Below are positions 1 through 11,051 of a DNA stretch of 64,000 nt, one piece after another. This stretch comes from Zygnema cylindricum. Its lineage: Eukaryota; Streptophyta; Zygnematophyceae; Zygnematales; Zygnemataceae. The first letter of the stretch is position 1. Each line of letters opens with the position of its first letter. The stretch lies in assembly GCA_037447655.1 (NCBI GenBank), contig JBBHKE010003430.1:511822-575821 (forward strand), given 5' to 3'. Made by a program: the position numbers and the translations under genes. The notes beneath the pieces are model-generated. The model was given only the letters and a program-made list of their open reading frames with translations. It did no database searches and had not been told where the DNA came from.

Positions 1-1326
1 AACATCCACACAAAGTTTCATATCAAGATATCAATTAGAGTGATCACACTGACACGTCAAAGATGCAGAAAAACAGGCTGTCGTTACTTTGATAAACTCA
101 GCTGATGCTGGAAATAAACTATCTCCTACATTTTATACTCACATAGCAATTTACTGAGCCTTACACTAATCAAGGTACTACACGTGTAGCTAAGTACTGT
201 ACCCTAATAAAGTCACTGTACGTCAACGGTACGTCTACTGTAATGGAAGTACGTCCAAAACCATAATTGTAACCTTTATCCTATTTCAATAATGTAACAC
301 TAAAAACTAAATCACTGCATACATAATAATGTTTTTTTCAGATATTTACACATAGTGGCCGTACATACATTGTGCCACTTACTTGGTTAGCAATTGGCGA
401 ATATGTCCAAATTACTGTAAGCGTCCGTACTAGTCAATTTCGAATTCACGGATCGTCGTCAGATATAAATTAGATCTTCGTGATAGACGACACGCGTCCA
501 AATCATTAGCTGTGGTCCCATTTCAAATTGATGCTTAGTCACCATGGTTCACATAAGTCCAGCCGACTGTTGTTGTGCGGTACGAAGCACCTGAGTGCGT
601 ACTGCGGGCTTTGTCCTTTGTGATCCCACGCGAATCGCGTCCGTTGACACGATTCGAATCAACGTTCTATACTGAATCAGTACAGTCAATTTACCAGATG
701 TCCAGTCCAAACTTCATCCGTTCGATTTTGCGAATCCGCTCGTTCGATGTTGGACACGTGTATTTCAGTGTCGGCGGCTTTCCATAACACCTGCAAAATC
801 CTCATCTGCTGACGCGTGTACCTGTAGAAGTACAGTACACTCTTTTTTCCTTATATTATTGAAACACTATTAGGGGTCAGTACTAAAGTGTGTATACCAA
901 AAATTATTCTAAATACAAATCCCTCTCTCACTAGCCTATTTACTGAGTACTAAAGTTTTCAAATCACAACATACATCTCCACTTATACTTTTTTGTTCGA
1001 CACAATAATCTGATTGGTGTCATACTCTAGTAGTATAGGGTTTAGAGAGGGATTTAGGACTTAGAAAATTTGGTTAGTAAACCCCTCTCTCCCAAAGAGC
1101 TCTTGTACAAAAGGTCAACTTTGACCCTTCATAACATACAAGTCACGGGAGAAAATTCAGAGATTCTTTTTGCTATCGACTTAGGGGAGTCTTCTCTTCA
1201 AAAAGGTGAAGTTGGTGAGGTATTTTTTTGTCAGGGTGGCAGTTATTATTGTGAAAACACAAAGGGGTCAGGGTTATCCTAGGGGCTTACTGCTTATAGT
1301 GGGCCAATGGAGGTCTCAGAGTTGCA
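1..1326 (+). repeat. LTR of decayed copia element E0 (left end not seen)
   Basis: The stretch from about 1005 to 1326 aligns by eye with the ends of the E1, E2 and E3 LTRs (13660-14088, 17300-17769, 22440-22907): shared blocks include gggtttagag, a run reading ggacttagaa, and a conserved block around cttgtacaaaaggt. It ends in ...ttgCA directly before a copia-type primer-binding site, which fixes the 3' boundary. The left half (1-1000) is rich in GTAC words like the other LTRs, but no TG terminus is recognised, so the LTR may begin inside or before the window. It is the oldest layer of the nest. Confidence 0.6.
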
Positions 1327-1701
1327 CGTTATGGGCCCACCCTCTAAGGTACCCATATTAATGGAACATGCTTTATATATTGGGAAAATATGATGACACG
1401 CGCTCTATGTGAAAAGAAGCTTTGGGGGATAGTAAGTGGAAAAGTGAGGCGTCTATCCAGTTCAGCCGTACCTCTAGGGTTTCGGGGAGGAGATTTACAA
1501 GAAAAGCAGATCCAGCTCCACCGGAGGATTCGGAGGACGGGGAGAGCATTGTGATGGACAAAGGTAAAGATAAAGAAACAGTTACACTAATAGCAACACC
1601 TATCGCAACCGGTTCCGCGTTCATGTCACCTATTCCGAGAAATGAGAACAATGATGTAGATACTTGGGACTACAACAATATGGCGGCAAAACACTTAATT
1701 C
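1307..1701 (+). pseudogene. Copia gag, 5' part, element E0
   Basis: Gag is the capsid protein of the retrotransposon particle. The first ATG (1307) is 20 nt before the LTR end, and the frame reads MEVSELHVMGPP across the primer site, as in Copia-A, E2 and E3. A one-base deletion near 1355 breaks the frame. The conserved block LCEKKLWGIVSGKV follows at about 1405-1445, matching LCEKRYWGIVSGQV of Copia-A. The gag is cut at 1701 by insertion of the 1702-5465 element; its continuation is at 5471-5650 and 12076-12248. It is non-functional. Confidence 0.75.
1327..1341 (+). other. Primer-binding site of E0 (half-tRNA iMet type)
   Basis: cgttatgggcccacc follows the LTR CA end directly. With one mismatch it is complementary to the initiator-Met tRNA anticodon arm (GGTGGGCCCATAACC), the internal priming used by Drosophila copia and yeast Ty5, not to a tRNA 3' end. 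Confidence 0.7.
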
Positions 1702-3121
1702 TGTTGTTCTTTGGTCTAAAATAGACCGCAGAAGCGACCCAAACTATCATGCAAAAAGCTAAGCCAAAAATAGGTCGACGAACAATCATTTGAAATGCAT
1801 CCTCCATTTAACATACAACAACATTTAGGGTTTCATGGAATAATCAACATAAATAAACCCTATGACAACATCTAAGGTTTGATGGAATAATCGACATAAA
1901 CAAACCCTAGGACAAATGCATAAACAATGCATATCAAACATATATAAAAACATAAATAAATAATAACACACAAATGCATCACACATAAACAAGAGTATAA
2001 TCAGAGTATAATCATTATATCATTCAAAGTGCACGACCTAATCGGCAACCCTAAAATACTACATCTTCGGTCCCCACTTTACTAACCAGCATTGATTATT
2101 TTCCTAATGAAGCTCAAATCTATATATACACTTGTGAGCTGTTAACAAATCACTAAGTGTCAAAATAACTAACATACATTACATAACTGTCATTTAGTCC
2201 TATTTAACCATAATATACCATCACTAAGAATAAATTAATCTTAAGCGTACACCTGAAAGCCTAGCAATCGTAAGCGTACACTTGTCTGCATAAACGACAA
2301 ATAAAGACACACAAATTAAACTGTCGAAAACCCTAATTGATCACTTAAATAACAAATGTCATAATCAATACTAAATAATAATACACATAAGACAAAACAA
2401 TGTTGTATCAAATATTTACACGGACGCGTCCGCAAAATACGCGTCATAAGCGACAACTTGCTTAGTCATTTGTCGATAAGTCCACGTAGTGAACCGACAT
2501 CGCATATGTACGGTCCACTAGATAATGCGTCATAAAAACAATGTGGTCCCTTGGAAATATCGGCGGACGCCATCCGCCTTCCACGTGTACCACGAATCAC
2601 TTGGCAAGCAATCCGGAACGTCCAAAAATAAATATCGTGTGATTGACGCGATTTCGCGTCACCACTTCATAAAAGATCTCGGCGGCCTATATCCGCCGTC
2701 CGTCGCTCTTAATCGGCACCCTTGATGTCGCGCCGCGTGGTCATGAAAATCTACTTGTCGAAACATCGTCAAACCATCCAAATTAGTCCGTACCGTTACT
2801 ACGTACTTTGCCGTACATCTCACGTGTCAAATACGACGCTCCGTACCGGCGGCGTCACATTTAATAAATGCGGTCTGTCGCATTATGTTTCGTATGGCGG
2901 CCGTACTTTTTCAAACACTTCGAATATTTCAAATCGGATCGCTTCGCGATCCGCCGTCCATTGTTCAGCGCATTTCGCTCCACTCAATTAGTTAATTAAT
3001 TTACTCGTGCAATAAACCCCCAATCCGCAAATCCGTTCAAACCTCCACATTAACTCCGGTAATTACGTAAGCAAGCAAATACACGCACGCATATGCGAAA
3101 CTGAATCTTCCAAAAACAACA
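1702..3121 (-). repeat. 3' LTR of the LARD-like element
   Basis: 1420 bp with TG...CA ends and inverted TGTTGTT/AACAACA termini. I found no difference from 4046-5465 in the lines I compared. Small open frames inside (2525-2725, 2722-2991) recur in the other LTR at 4869-5069 and 5066-5335 and resemble no protein I know; they are best treated as chance ORFs. Confidence 0.92.
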
Positions 3122-4045
3122 CTCCCCCGAAGATTTAGTTTCGTAAATACATGACGCCACGTCATCATCTGTCACACTCCATAGATTTACATCATCAGCT
3201 GTCACTACTGTCACCTTCTGCTGTCTCCTCCATCTGAATCCGCCAAATTGCCTCCGCCAAAATTTTCACTTGTTCCACCATCGCTTCCGCTGCCTTCATA
3301 TGCCTTCCAAGTTTCATAATACATAATATATATTTTCATTTTCTGATTACAACAAAAATTTTATCTTTTCTCAACAATATCTAAATCTGAATCTACTTCT
3401 CACAATTCTGTCACAAATCAACTAAGAATTAAAACCAAACGATCACACTAATAATATATCCCAACTCAAAATTTATACCTCAACCATATCAAATCTAGAT
3501 TTCAAAATTTTTCTTTTCTTTTCCATTTAATAATCTGATCCCAAAATTTCCCATTAAAATACACTTAACAAATAGTATTTTCCCAATAATTCTAATAATA
3601 TCACATTTCCCAAAAATTCCCAACAACTCAAAATCTACATTACAAATCCAATTTTCAACAATCATCGATCCACAAAATTTGGATCTCTCCACCACATGTC
3701 AAAACTCCACCTTTCGGATCTCTCTCCCCCAAACGTCGAAATTCCACCTTCCACATTTCTCCATCAAACGAATATGTATTTTCCAAAAATAAAATATCAT
3801 TTCTCATAATTAATCATTTTCATTGAGGGTAGACATTTCGGCACTGTCACTAAGTTAACCCTTGGGGCGATGCAAGATTAAACTCGGCACATACCAACAC
3901 TATGATAAGGCCGATCTCATGGGTACACAGACACCATTACTGCAATACAACCAGCAAGAACAAAATTAACCCGCTACAATGCATGTGACACAAACCTACA
4001 TCGACTTAACCTAACATATGATAGATGGGGCGTGGGCCCATAACC
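3122..4045 (-). other. Non-coding internal domain of the LARD-like element with PBS and PPT
   Basis: The 924-bp internal region is AT-rich and has no retroviral motif in any frame. The minus-strand purine tract is at 3122-3130, next to the 3' LTR. The minus-strand primer site GGTTATGGGCCCAC is at 4032-4045, next to the 5' LTR. These are the signals needed to copy the element in trans. Confidence 0.8.
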
Positions 4046-5465
4046 TGTTGTTCTTTGGTCTAAAATAGACCGCAGAAGCGACCCAAACTATCATGCAAAA
4101 AGCTAAGCCAAAAATAGGTCGACGAACAATCATTTGAAATGCATCCTCCATTTAACATACAACAACATTTAGGGTTTCATGGAATAATCAACATAAATAA
4201 ACCCTATGACAACATCTAAGGTTTGATGGAATAATCGACATAAACAAACCCTAGGACAAATGCATAAACAATGCATATCAAACATATATAAAAACATAAA
4301 TAAATAATAACACACAAATGCATCACACATAAACAAGAGTATAATCAGAGTATAATCATTATATCATTCAAAGTGCACGACCTAATCGGCAACCCTAAAA
4401 TACTACATCTTCGGTCCCCACTTTACTAACCAGCATTGATTATTTTCCTAATGAAGCTCAAATCTATATATACACTTGTGAGCTGTTAACAAATCACTAA
4501 GTGTCAAAATAACTAACATACATTACATAACTGTCATTTAGTCCTATTTAACCATAATATACCATCACTAAGAATAAATTAATCTTAAGCGTACACCTGA
4601 AAGCCTAGCAATCGTAAGCGTACACTTGTCTGCATAAACGACAAATAAAGACACACAAATTAAACTGTCGAAAACCCTAATTGATCACTTAAATAACAAA
4701 TGTCATAATCAATACTAAATAATAATACACATAAGACAAAACAATGTTGTATCAAATATTTACACGGACGCGTCCGCAAAATACGCGTCATAAGCGACAA
4801 CTTGCTTAGTCATTTGTCGATAAGTCCACGTAGTGAACCGACATCGCATATGTACGGTCCACTAGATAATGCGTCATAAAAACAATGTGGTCCCTTGGAA
4901 ATATCGGCGGACGCCATCCGCCTTCCACGTGTACCACGAATCACTTGGCAAGCAATCCGGAACGTCCAAAAATAAATATCGTGTGATTGACGCGATTTCG
5001 CGTCACCACTTCATAAAAGATCTCGGCGGCCTATATCCGCCGTCCGTCGCTCTTAATCGGCACCCTTGATGTCGCGCCGCGTGGTCATGAAAATCTACTT
5101 GTCGAAACATCGTCAAACCATCCAAATTAGTCCGTACCGTTACTACGTACTTTGCCGTACATCTCACGTGTCAAATACGACGCTCCGTACCGGCGGCGTC
5201 ACATTTAATAAATGCGGTCTGTCGCATTATGTTTCGTATGGCGGCCGTACTTTTTCAAACACTTCGAATATTTCAAATCGGATCGCTTCGCGATCCGCCG
5301 TCCATTGTTCAGCGCATTTCGCTCCACTCAATTAGTTAATTAATTTACTCGTGCAATAAACCCCCAATCCGCAAATCCGTTCAAACCTCCACATTAACTC
5401 CGGTAATTACGTAAGCAAGCAAATACACGCACGCATATGCGAAACTGAATCTTCCAAAAACAACA
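4046..5465 (-). repeat. 5' LTR of the LARD-like element
   Basis: Partner of 1702-3121, exactly 2344 bp downstream and of the same length. It ends at the target duplication aattc (5466-5470). In minus orientation this is the promoter-bearing LTR; no convincing TATA box could be assigned. Confidence 0.92.
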
Positions 5466-5470
5466 AATTC

Positions 5471-5650
5471 TCCGCCTTCTTATTCAAGGACTTCCATCTC
5501 CTCATTTGTAAAAGGAAAGGGCATTCGATCTGTGGATTGCCCTCAATGAGATGTACCGCGGTGGTACTATTCAGCAACAGCAATTGGCTGATCAAAAGAT
5601 AAATGCATATGCATACAATGGGGGGGGAAATGCTAGACTTTTGTAATGAG
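5471..5650 (+). pseudogene. Copia gag, middle part, element E0
   Basis: Continuation of the E0 gag after the LARD-like insertion. The block encodes a sequence like MYRGGTIQQQQLADQKINAY followed by MLDFCNE, matching the Copia-A gag capsid block IYRAGTIQELQLAEQKLLSY and MLDYCKD. It is broken by a frameshift in the g-run at about 5620 and then cut at 5650 by Copia-A; the last five bases, atgag, are the target duplication. A second copy of the same segment lies at 12531-12660. Confidence 0.75.
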
Positions 5651-6402
5651 TGCAATTTTGTGTCCTCCATTGGACCACAGAATACAGGAAGCCTCTAGAT
5701 AGTATTTAACTAACCCACTTTAAGCCACAACCACTGCTGCCCAAGAAGGCAAACTGACAATTTGACTGCACCCCTGTGTAGCCTGGACTCCCCTGGGTCC
5801 GTAGAAAAGGGAATCACTGAAAAAGGCCAACCAGGCGATTAATTATAGGGTGGCAAAGATGCCAATTAATACAAACTCTCAGAGAGAAGACTATCTACCT
5901 AAATTTTCCTAAGTCCTAGTTTTTCCTACTTCCCTCTCACAGCTCCTATCTACTGCCTGTACGAACCAATCAAAAAACTGTATAGTACAAGAAAGTACTA
6001 CTGCCGATGTACTTTCTGTACGGCCTCTGTACGACAAGGCCATTAAGTGGACGCCTGTCCACTTTCCACTCGTCCGTACGTTCCTCGGAATTCCCGCGAC
6101 CGAATGATGTCTTCCCACGTGGCGCCAGGTCATGCCACGTCACTAAATGCCAAAATGACCATTCCGAGATTTCGGCGATGATGTGCGCCGTTAGATTTGA
6201 CGCGAAATTCAATCTCGGCCGTAATAAATACTTGCGCGATATTTGTTTCGCTGTCGAAACAAAATGCGCGATATCCATTTCAAACAAGTACAGTACTTCG
6301 TAATTTATAGAACTGTATCTATGTGTGGCGTTAAGGGTTTCAGTTAAATGAATCTAGTACATTACAATAGTTTAAATAGTAATGAAACCCTATATCTCCT
6401 AA

Positions 6403-6481
6403 CGGACTTCTACGACAGACTGGTTAGAGCTAACGGCTACGCCGCGCTCTGCCGGTCGGGGGTTCGAGTCCTGCCGGACTC
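6403..6481 (+). other. tRNA-like (pol III A/B-box) module inside the Copia-A 3' LTR
   Basis: The stretch contains an A-box-like ctggttagagc at 6419 and a B-box ggttcgagtcc at 6461. A T-arm can be drawn with loop TTCGAGT and a five-base stem with one mismatch (perfect, with GU pairs, in the other LTR). The 5' acceptor half does not pair with the 3' gccggactc, so this is a degenerate tRNA or a tRNA-derived SINE head, not a normal tRNA gene. It points opposite to the element. Confidence 0.6.
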
Positions 6482-6493
6482 AACCTTTTGTTG

Positions 6494-6513
6494 AGAGTGG
6501 CTTAAGCCACTCT
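6494..6513. repeat. 20-nt perfect palindrome after the tRNA-like module
   Basis: A ten-base arm (agagtggctt) is followed directly by its exact reverse complement, with no loop, 13 nt after the tRNA-like segment. The same palindrome is at 11873-11892 in the other LTR. Confidence 0.8.
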
Positions 6514-6691
6514 TTAGTCCTTCCTATGGAGTTGAGGCAGCCATGGCTCCATTGCTCTCTCTCTCTCTCCTTCAGTGACTACAACAAGTATGGGGGCGAG
6601 AGAGAGAGAAGAGATAGAGGCAGGCTGCCTACATTTTCTTTTCTAATAAATTTAGACCTAGAAAATATACTAAAAACTACTTATTTCAACA

Positions 6692-6708
6692 CTCCCCTTA
6701 TTTTCTAG
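6692..6708 (-). other. Polypurine tract of Copia-A
   Basis: Minus-strand CTAGAAAATAAGGGGAG lies directly before the 3' LTR. The same tract precedes the 3' LTRs of E2 (19598-19614) and E3 (24802-24818), showing that these elements are related. Confidence 0.8.
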
Positions 6709-6715
6709 TCAAATT

Positions 6716-9700
6716 TTAATTTTTTTTTAACCCGCATTTCTCCCGACAATATTTTAATTTAGGAGAGGGCACAGGTTTGGTCATCATGTCAGCCACTTTT
6801 TCTTCATCAGGTCTATGCACAAGATTTAAAATTTTATTTTCAACTTTTTCTCTTACGAAGCTTAATCTTATGTCCATATGTTTTGCTTTGAAATGATGTT
6901 TTGGATTGGCTGCAATTGCGATTGCAGCTTTATTATCGCAAAAGATTTCATGCACTCCCTCCTTCATATATCCCAGTTCTTGCAATAATGACTTCACCCA
7001 CATTAGTTCTTTCACAGCAGAACAAGACGCCATATACTCAGCCTCCATAGTAGACTGAGCAACCACCTTTTGTTGCTTACTGCTCCAACAGCAAGCACCT
7101 TCCCCAACATACAACACATACCCAGAAGTGCATCGTCTCATAGGTGCGTCCCCATAACTGGCATCACTCCAAGTAGTGATGTCAGTGTGCTCCCCTCCCA
7201 AATGCAACCATAACTCTCTAGTTCCCACCAGATATCTCATGACTCTCTTGGCTGCCTCCCAATCCCTCTTCCTAGGATCATTAAGACTCCTACTGAGTAC
7301 ACCAACTACCGCCGCTATGTCCGGCCTGGTACAATTCATAAAATAGATTAAGCTTCCTACGACCTGTCTATAAGGGATAGACTTCATGAACTCTCTCTCC
7401 TCTAGACTCATCTGATCGTCTAAGATCATCACTCCTCCTTCTACACTCCCATCACTTCCTTTTTTCAAGTCCATGGGAGTGGTACAACTGTTAGCATTTT
7501 CCATCTGGAATTTCTCAAGCATATTACCTATTGCTTCTTTCTGAGTTAGTCTGATAATCTTCTTCCCCCTATCTCTCTCCATTTGGATCCCCAAAATATA
7601 TTTTGCCTCCCCTAAATCCTTCATATCAAATCTGCCCCTAAGATCTTTCTTTAGCCTATTGATATTCTCTAAAGACTTACTTAACACAAGCAGATCATCC
7701 AAAAAAATTGCAATAAAAATGACACCATTCTCATCTTCAAACATATAGATAGAATGGTCAGAGCTGATCCGGATGTATCCCAGATCGGTGAGAAACTCAT
7801 CTAGTTTCTTATTCCACTGTCGGGGAGCCTGTTTCAGTCCATATAAGGACTTTATGAGCCTGCACACTTTGCTCTCTTCTCCTTCTTCCACAAACCCCTC
7901 GGGTTGCCTCATAAAAATTTCTTCCTCTAACTCACCATTAAGAAAAGCAGTCTTAATATCCATCTGGTGAATTTCCATGTCTTCCGCTGCGGCCAGACTG
8001 AGGAGAATCCTTACCGATGGGAACCGAACAACTGGAGCAAAGGTCTCCTCATAGTCAATCCCCTCTTTTTGGGTGAACCCCTTCGCTACTAATCGAGCCT
8101 TATACCTCTCAATTGTATTATCTGGGTTCAGCTTTAGTTTAAATACCCATTTACATCCAATAGGTTTTCTGTCTGGAGGGCAATCCGCTAGTTCCCAAGT
8201 ATTTGCTTCCATGATAGAAGCCATCTCATCATTTATGGCTCTAATCCATCTTTCTTTCTCTGGACTATTCACTGCCTCTAAGTAAGACTGAGGCTCATCT
8301 GGGTGAGATAGCTTAGTTACCTTATGGACAGCTTGTTTTTCCTGTATCCTTTTGCTGTTCCTCCTTCCTCCCTCATACTCCGAAGCTGGAATGGATGGAA
8401 GTCTTGGATTTCTTCTCACTGTCTCATCGGCTCCCCTGTCCATAAAAACCGTATCTTGTCCCGCTTCTTCCATCTCCTCGAAGTCCATAGGAGTATGTGA
8501 GGTTTCCGGTGAGTCTCCTGTATCTTCGATCTCCCCTGAATCTGTAATCACAGTTTCACTCATGTCTTTTTTGGGAACGACTGAGTTCTCCTCACTTTCG
8601 GACTCAAATCTGATCCTTATCTTCTTTGTATATTTGAAGGGGTCAAATGACTTCCCTTCATCCATGACAACTAAGTGTTTAACCAGAATGATATCTTTCT
8701 TTGCTAAGTCATAGACTCTATATCCCTTAACATCCTCATCATATCCCACAAAGTATCCAGGTTTTCCCTTAGCATCTAGTTTCCAGTTTTTCCTATCCGT
8801 ATCAAGATTGTAAACTTGGCTACCAAATACTTTAAGGTGTGAGATATTTGGTTTCCTTCCAACCCATCTCTCATAAGGTGTCACTCCTTTTACAGCTGAG
8901 GTAAGGACTCTATTTTTAATATAGTGGGCACAGTTTATTGCCTCTGCCCAAAATCTCTTTCCTATTTTCTTGTCTGCCAACATACTGCATGCACTATCTC
9001 GTAGTGTTCTATTCAACCTCTCAGCTACCCCATTTTGTTCTGGGTTATATGGTACAGTTTTCTGGTGCTGCACTCCCTCATCTCTCAAATATTCCTCAAA
9101 CTCGTTAGAGGTATATTCCCCCCCATTATCACTCCTTATCCTTTTAATGGGGGTTTCATGCAACTTCTCACTCCAAGCTTTATATTCTTTGAAGTAAGTT
9201 GATGCTTCAGACTTTGTTTTCAGAAAGTAGACTCTAGAGTATCTAGACCAGTCATCAGTTATTGTCATCATAAACCTCTTTCCTCCAACCGAAGGTACTT
9301 TTGCAGGCCCCCAAATATCTGTGTGGACTAAATCTAATACTTTCTCACCTCTATATGTGGCGGCTTTGGGAAAGGGAAGTCTGTGAGCCTTACCTTGAGC
9401 ACAACCACTACAATCATCCATCATTTCATTATCCCCAAACTCAATGCCATCTACTACCCCAAGTTTTTTCATTTCCCTTAACCTATCAAAATGTACATGC
9501 CCCAACCGCTTATGCCAAATCATCACCTTAGGAACACCAACATAGTAAGCATTCTTCTTTTCATTACTCAAGTTAAGCCTAAACATTCCTTGGCTATCCT
9601 TATTTGCTCTGAAGTAAACTTCATCCCCATACTTAGCTGTAAAGACTCCCTTTCTAGGGAAGGTATCAAACTCTTTGTCATCTAACACAGACGTAGAGAC

Positions 9701-9769
9701 AAGATTTTTACTCAGCTGAGGAATGTAAAGTATATCTGAGAATGTAAGTATAGAAGTCTTACCCTCCAC
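6716..9769 (-). CDS. pol: Copia pol: integrase, reverse transcriptase, RNase H
   Basis: This 1017-codon open frame copies the element RNA and inserts the DNA. Integrase zinc finger: H86, H91, C120, C123. Catalytic triad: D151 (HTDIWGP), D214 (SDNGGEY), E250 (NGVAERLN). RT begins near residue 520; its active site is FLDD at 689-692, with SLYGLKQAPRQW at 641-652. RNase H residues: D869 (SDAS), E910 (MEAEYM), D945 (CDN). All key residues are present and the length is normal. It is in frame with the protease ORF upstream but separated by one TAA at 9770-9772; the related E1 copy reads leucine there, so TAA is probably a mutation. The given start is simply the first ATG after that stop. Confidence 0.93.
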   Translation of the reverse strand: MEGKTSILTFSDILYIPQLSKNLVSTSVLDDKEFDTFPRKGVFTAKYGDEVYFRANKDSQGMFRLNLSNEKKNAYYVGVPKVMIWHKRLGHVHFDRLREMKKLGVVDGIEFGDNEMMDDCSGCAQGKAHRLPFPKAATYRGEKVLDLVHTDIWGPAKVPSVGGKRFMMTITDDWSRYSRVYFLKTKSEASTYFKEYKAWSEKLHETPIKRIRSDNGGEYTSNEFEEYLRDEGVQHQKTVPYNPEQNGVAERLNRTLRDSACSMLADKKIGKRFWAEAINCAHYIKNRVLTSAVKGVTPYERWVGRKPNISHLKVFGSQVYNLDTDRKNWKLDAKGKPGYFVGYDEDVKGYRVYDLAKKDIILVKHLVVMDEGKSFDPFKYTKKIRIRFESESEENSVVPKKDMSETVITDSGEIEDTGDSPETSHTPMDFEEMEEAGQDTVFMDRGADETVRRNPRLPSIPASEYEGGRRNSKRIQEKQAVHKVTKLSHPDEPQSYLEAVNSPEKERWIRAINDEMASIMEANTWELADCPPDRKPIGCKWVFKLKLNPDNTIERYKARLVAKGFTQKEGIDYEETFAPVVRFPSVRILLSLAAAEDMEIHQMDIKTAFLNGELEEEIFMRQPEGFVEEGEESKVCRLIKSLYGLKQAPRQWNKKLDEFLTDLGYIRISSDHSIYMFEDENGVIFIAIFLDDLLVLSKSLENINRLKKDLRGRFDMKDLGEAKYILGIQMERDRGKKIIRLTQKEAIGNMLEKFQMENANSCTTPMDLKKGSDGSVEGGVMILDDQMSLEEREFMKSIPYRQVVGSLIYFMNCTRPDIAAVVGVLSRSLNDPRKRDWEAAKRVMRYLVGTRELWLHLGGEHTDITTWSDASYGDAPMRRCTSGYVLYVGEGACCWSSKQQKVVAQSTMEAEYMASCSAVKELMWVKSLLQELGYMKEGVHEIFCDNKAAIAIAANPKHHFKAKHMDIRLSFVREKVENKILNLVHRPDEEKVADMMTKPVPSPKLKYCREKCGLKKN

Positions 9770-10375
9770 TTAGACTTTCAGATCTACTGATCCCACTAGA
9801 TTTGTAGTAACCACTCTCCCATCCCCAAACTCTATCTCTACAGTAGGAATCTTTCTTAGCTTTGTGAAGAGTTCTTTATCACGACACATATGCATGGATG
9901 CACCTGAGTCGATGATCCATTGTTCCTGTGGAGCTTCCCGAATTGCTCCAAGGGCACACTTCTGCCTCCGAAGGATCTCATTCTCCTCCAGATTCTCGTC
10001 AAGAAGAAGCTCCCCATCCTCCTCAGATGACTCATCCTCGGTTTCTCCTGACACTTTTGTAACCACAAGTGCCTTTTTCTTCCCTCCGGAAGAACCCCCT
10101 CCAGGGTTTTCTTCGAGCCTCAGCTCCGATAGCTTGACACAATCTGCAATAAAGTGTCCCGACTTTTTGCAATAATGACAAAGACCCTTTGGGGGCCTCT
10201 GTCCCCCAGAATTATCTCTTTCCCCTCTATAAGGTATCTTCGGGTCCTTCCCCCATCGGTCCCCTCCTGTTGCTAGAGCTTGAATGCTCTTTCCTCCTCT
10301 CCTAATCTTCATTGTGTTTTCCTGCACAAGTATCATCCTGACTACTGTAATCCATTTCCATGAACTATCAGGCAT
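9770..10375 (-). pseudogene. Copia gag C-terminus (zinc knuckle) and aspartic protease
   Basis: 201 codons. A CCHC zinc knuckle, CHYCKKSGHFIADC, lies at residues 66-79; it binds genomic RNA in the particle. An acidic linker follows at about 113-135. The protease active site IDSGAS is at 155-160 (catalytic D156) and is intact. The frame is the same as pol but ends in TAA before integrase. At its start it overlaps the upstream gag ORF in another frame. In E3 the equivalent gag parts are in one frame, so the overlap reflects a one-base loss, not a programmed shift. Confidence 0.85.
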
Positions 10376-11051
10376 TCTCGTACTCGGTACACTATGTTTT
10401 CGAACTCATCTGGTAATTTCATGATATGGGTGTTAACTTTCATTTTCATTGTACCTGTCCACCCGGCACTTTCCATTTCCATATACAAACAAAAAAGATC
10501 CTTACAGTAATCTAACATCTTTCCTCCTTTGTAAGTGTAACTCAATAGCTTTTGCTCAGCCAACTGGAGCTCCTGAATAGTTCCAGCTCTATAAATCTCC
10601 ACCACACTCTCCCACAACTCCTCGGCCTTGTAAATGTGAAGATGAGGAGTGGCCAAACCTTGAGTGAGGTGCCTTAGAATGAAGTTCTTTGCAGCCATGT
10701 TTACATCCTCCCACATTTGAGTATCGTTCTCCACGGTCTTCACGGTCGCCGCTCCCGATACTGTGGCAATAGGAGTGAGGGGTGTCTCCTTCCCTTTCTC
10801 CTTTTCGGACACACTACTGTCCCCATCATCTGCCTCCTTCGCTGAGGCAGCCGTTGTTGCAGAAAACCTTACTCCCCCAAATCCTGGTGGAGTTCGCGAA
10901 GGTGGACGTTTCACTTGTCCACTGACGATACCCCAGTATCGTTTTTCACACAAAGCTCCATCATCATGGCTTCCTAATAGATGAACCCTGATCCATTGAA
11001 GGTGGGCACCGTAGAGGGTGGGCCCATAACCTGCAATTCTGTGTCCTCCAT
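10342..11051 (-). pseudogene. Copia gag, capsid part, Copia-A
   Basis: The natural start appears to be the ATG at 11051, 20 nt inside the 5' LTR; the frame reads MEDTELQVMGPP across the primer site. A TGG-to-TAG stop follows at about 10974 and a one-base change near 10955. The remaining 203-codon frame (10953-10342) carries LCEKRYWGIVSGQV, then the retrotrans_gag-like core MAAKNFILR, IYRAGTIQELQLAEQKLLSY and MKLPDEFENIVYRV. It runs out of frame just before the zinc knuckle ORF. Comparison with E3 shows the original was one continuous gag. Confidence 0.82.
11017..11031 (-). other. Primer-binding site of Copia-A (half-tRNA iMet)
   Basis: Minus-strand GGTTATGGGCCCACC directly follows the 5' LTR. 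It is exactly complementary to the initiator-Met tRNA anticodon arm, with the ATG pairing to the CAU anticodon. It also encodes part of gag (VMGPP). Confidence 0.82.

Larger units (their letters stand above)
1702..5465 (-). mobile_element. Non-autonomous LTR retrotransposon (LARD-like), recent insertion
   Basis: Two 1420-bp direct repeats (1702-3121 and 4046-5465), each TGTTGTT...AACAACA, flank a 924-bp internal region with no coding homology. A perfect 5-bp target duplication, aattc, sits at 1697-1701 and 5466-5470. In minus orientation the primer site follows the 5' LTR (4032-4045) and a purine tract ending GGGGGAG precedes the 3' LTR (3122-3130). No gag or pol remains, so it would have to move using proteins of another copia element; it shares the copia half-tRNA primer site. 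The repeats look identical base for base, implying very recent insertion into the old E0 gag. Confidence 0.92.
5651..6691 (-). repeat. 3' LTR of Copia-A
   Basis: 1041 bp, TG...CA, partner of 11032-12075. The minus-strand LTR start (6691) follows the purine tract. It carries an antisense tRNA-like module (6403-6481), a 20-nt perfect palindrome (6494-6513) and a CT/GA-rich stretch near 6560-6610. The block around gccatggct at 6540 and its flanks are shared with the B-type LTRs of E1, E2 and E3 in the opposite orientation. Confidence 0.93.

Noticed and set aside
2525-2991. Two open frames inside the LARD-like LTR (66 and 89 codons), present in both LTRs
   Set aside because: They recur only because the LTR is duplicated; no family resemblance, and they lie on the strand opposite to the element.
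9770-9772. Programmed stop readthrough between protease and integrase in Copia-A
   Set aside because: E1 has a leucine codon at the same position (one base different), so TAA is more simply a point mutation.
10342-10375. Programmed ribosomal frameshift between gag and protease in Copia-A
   Set aside because: The related E3 gag reads capsid and zinc knuckle in one frame, and no slippery heptamer is evident; a one-base deletion explains the overlap.
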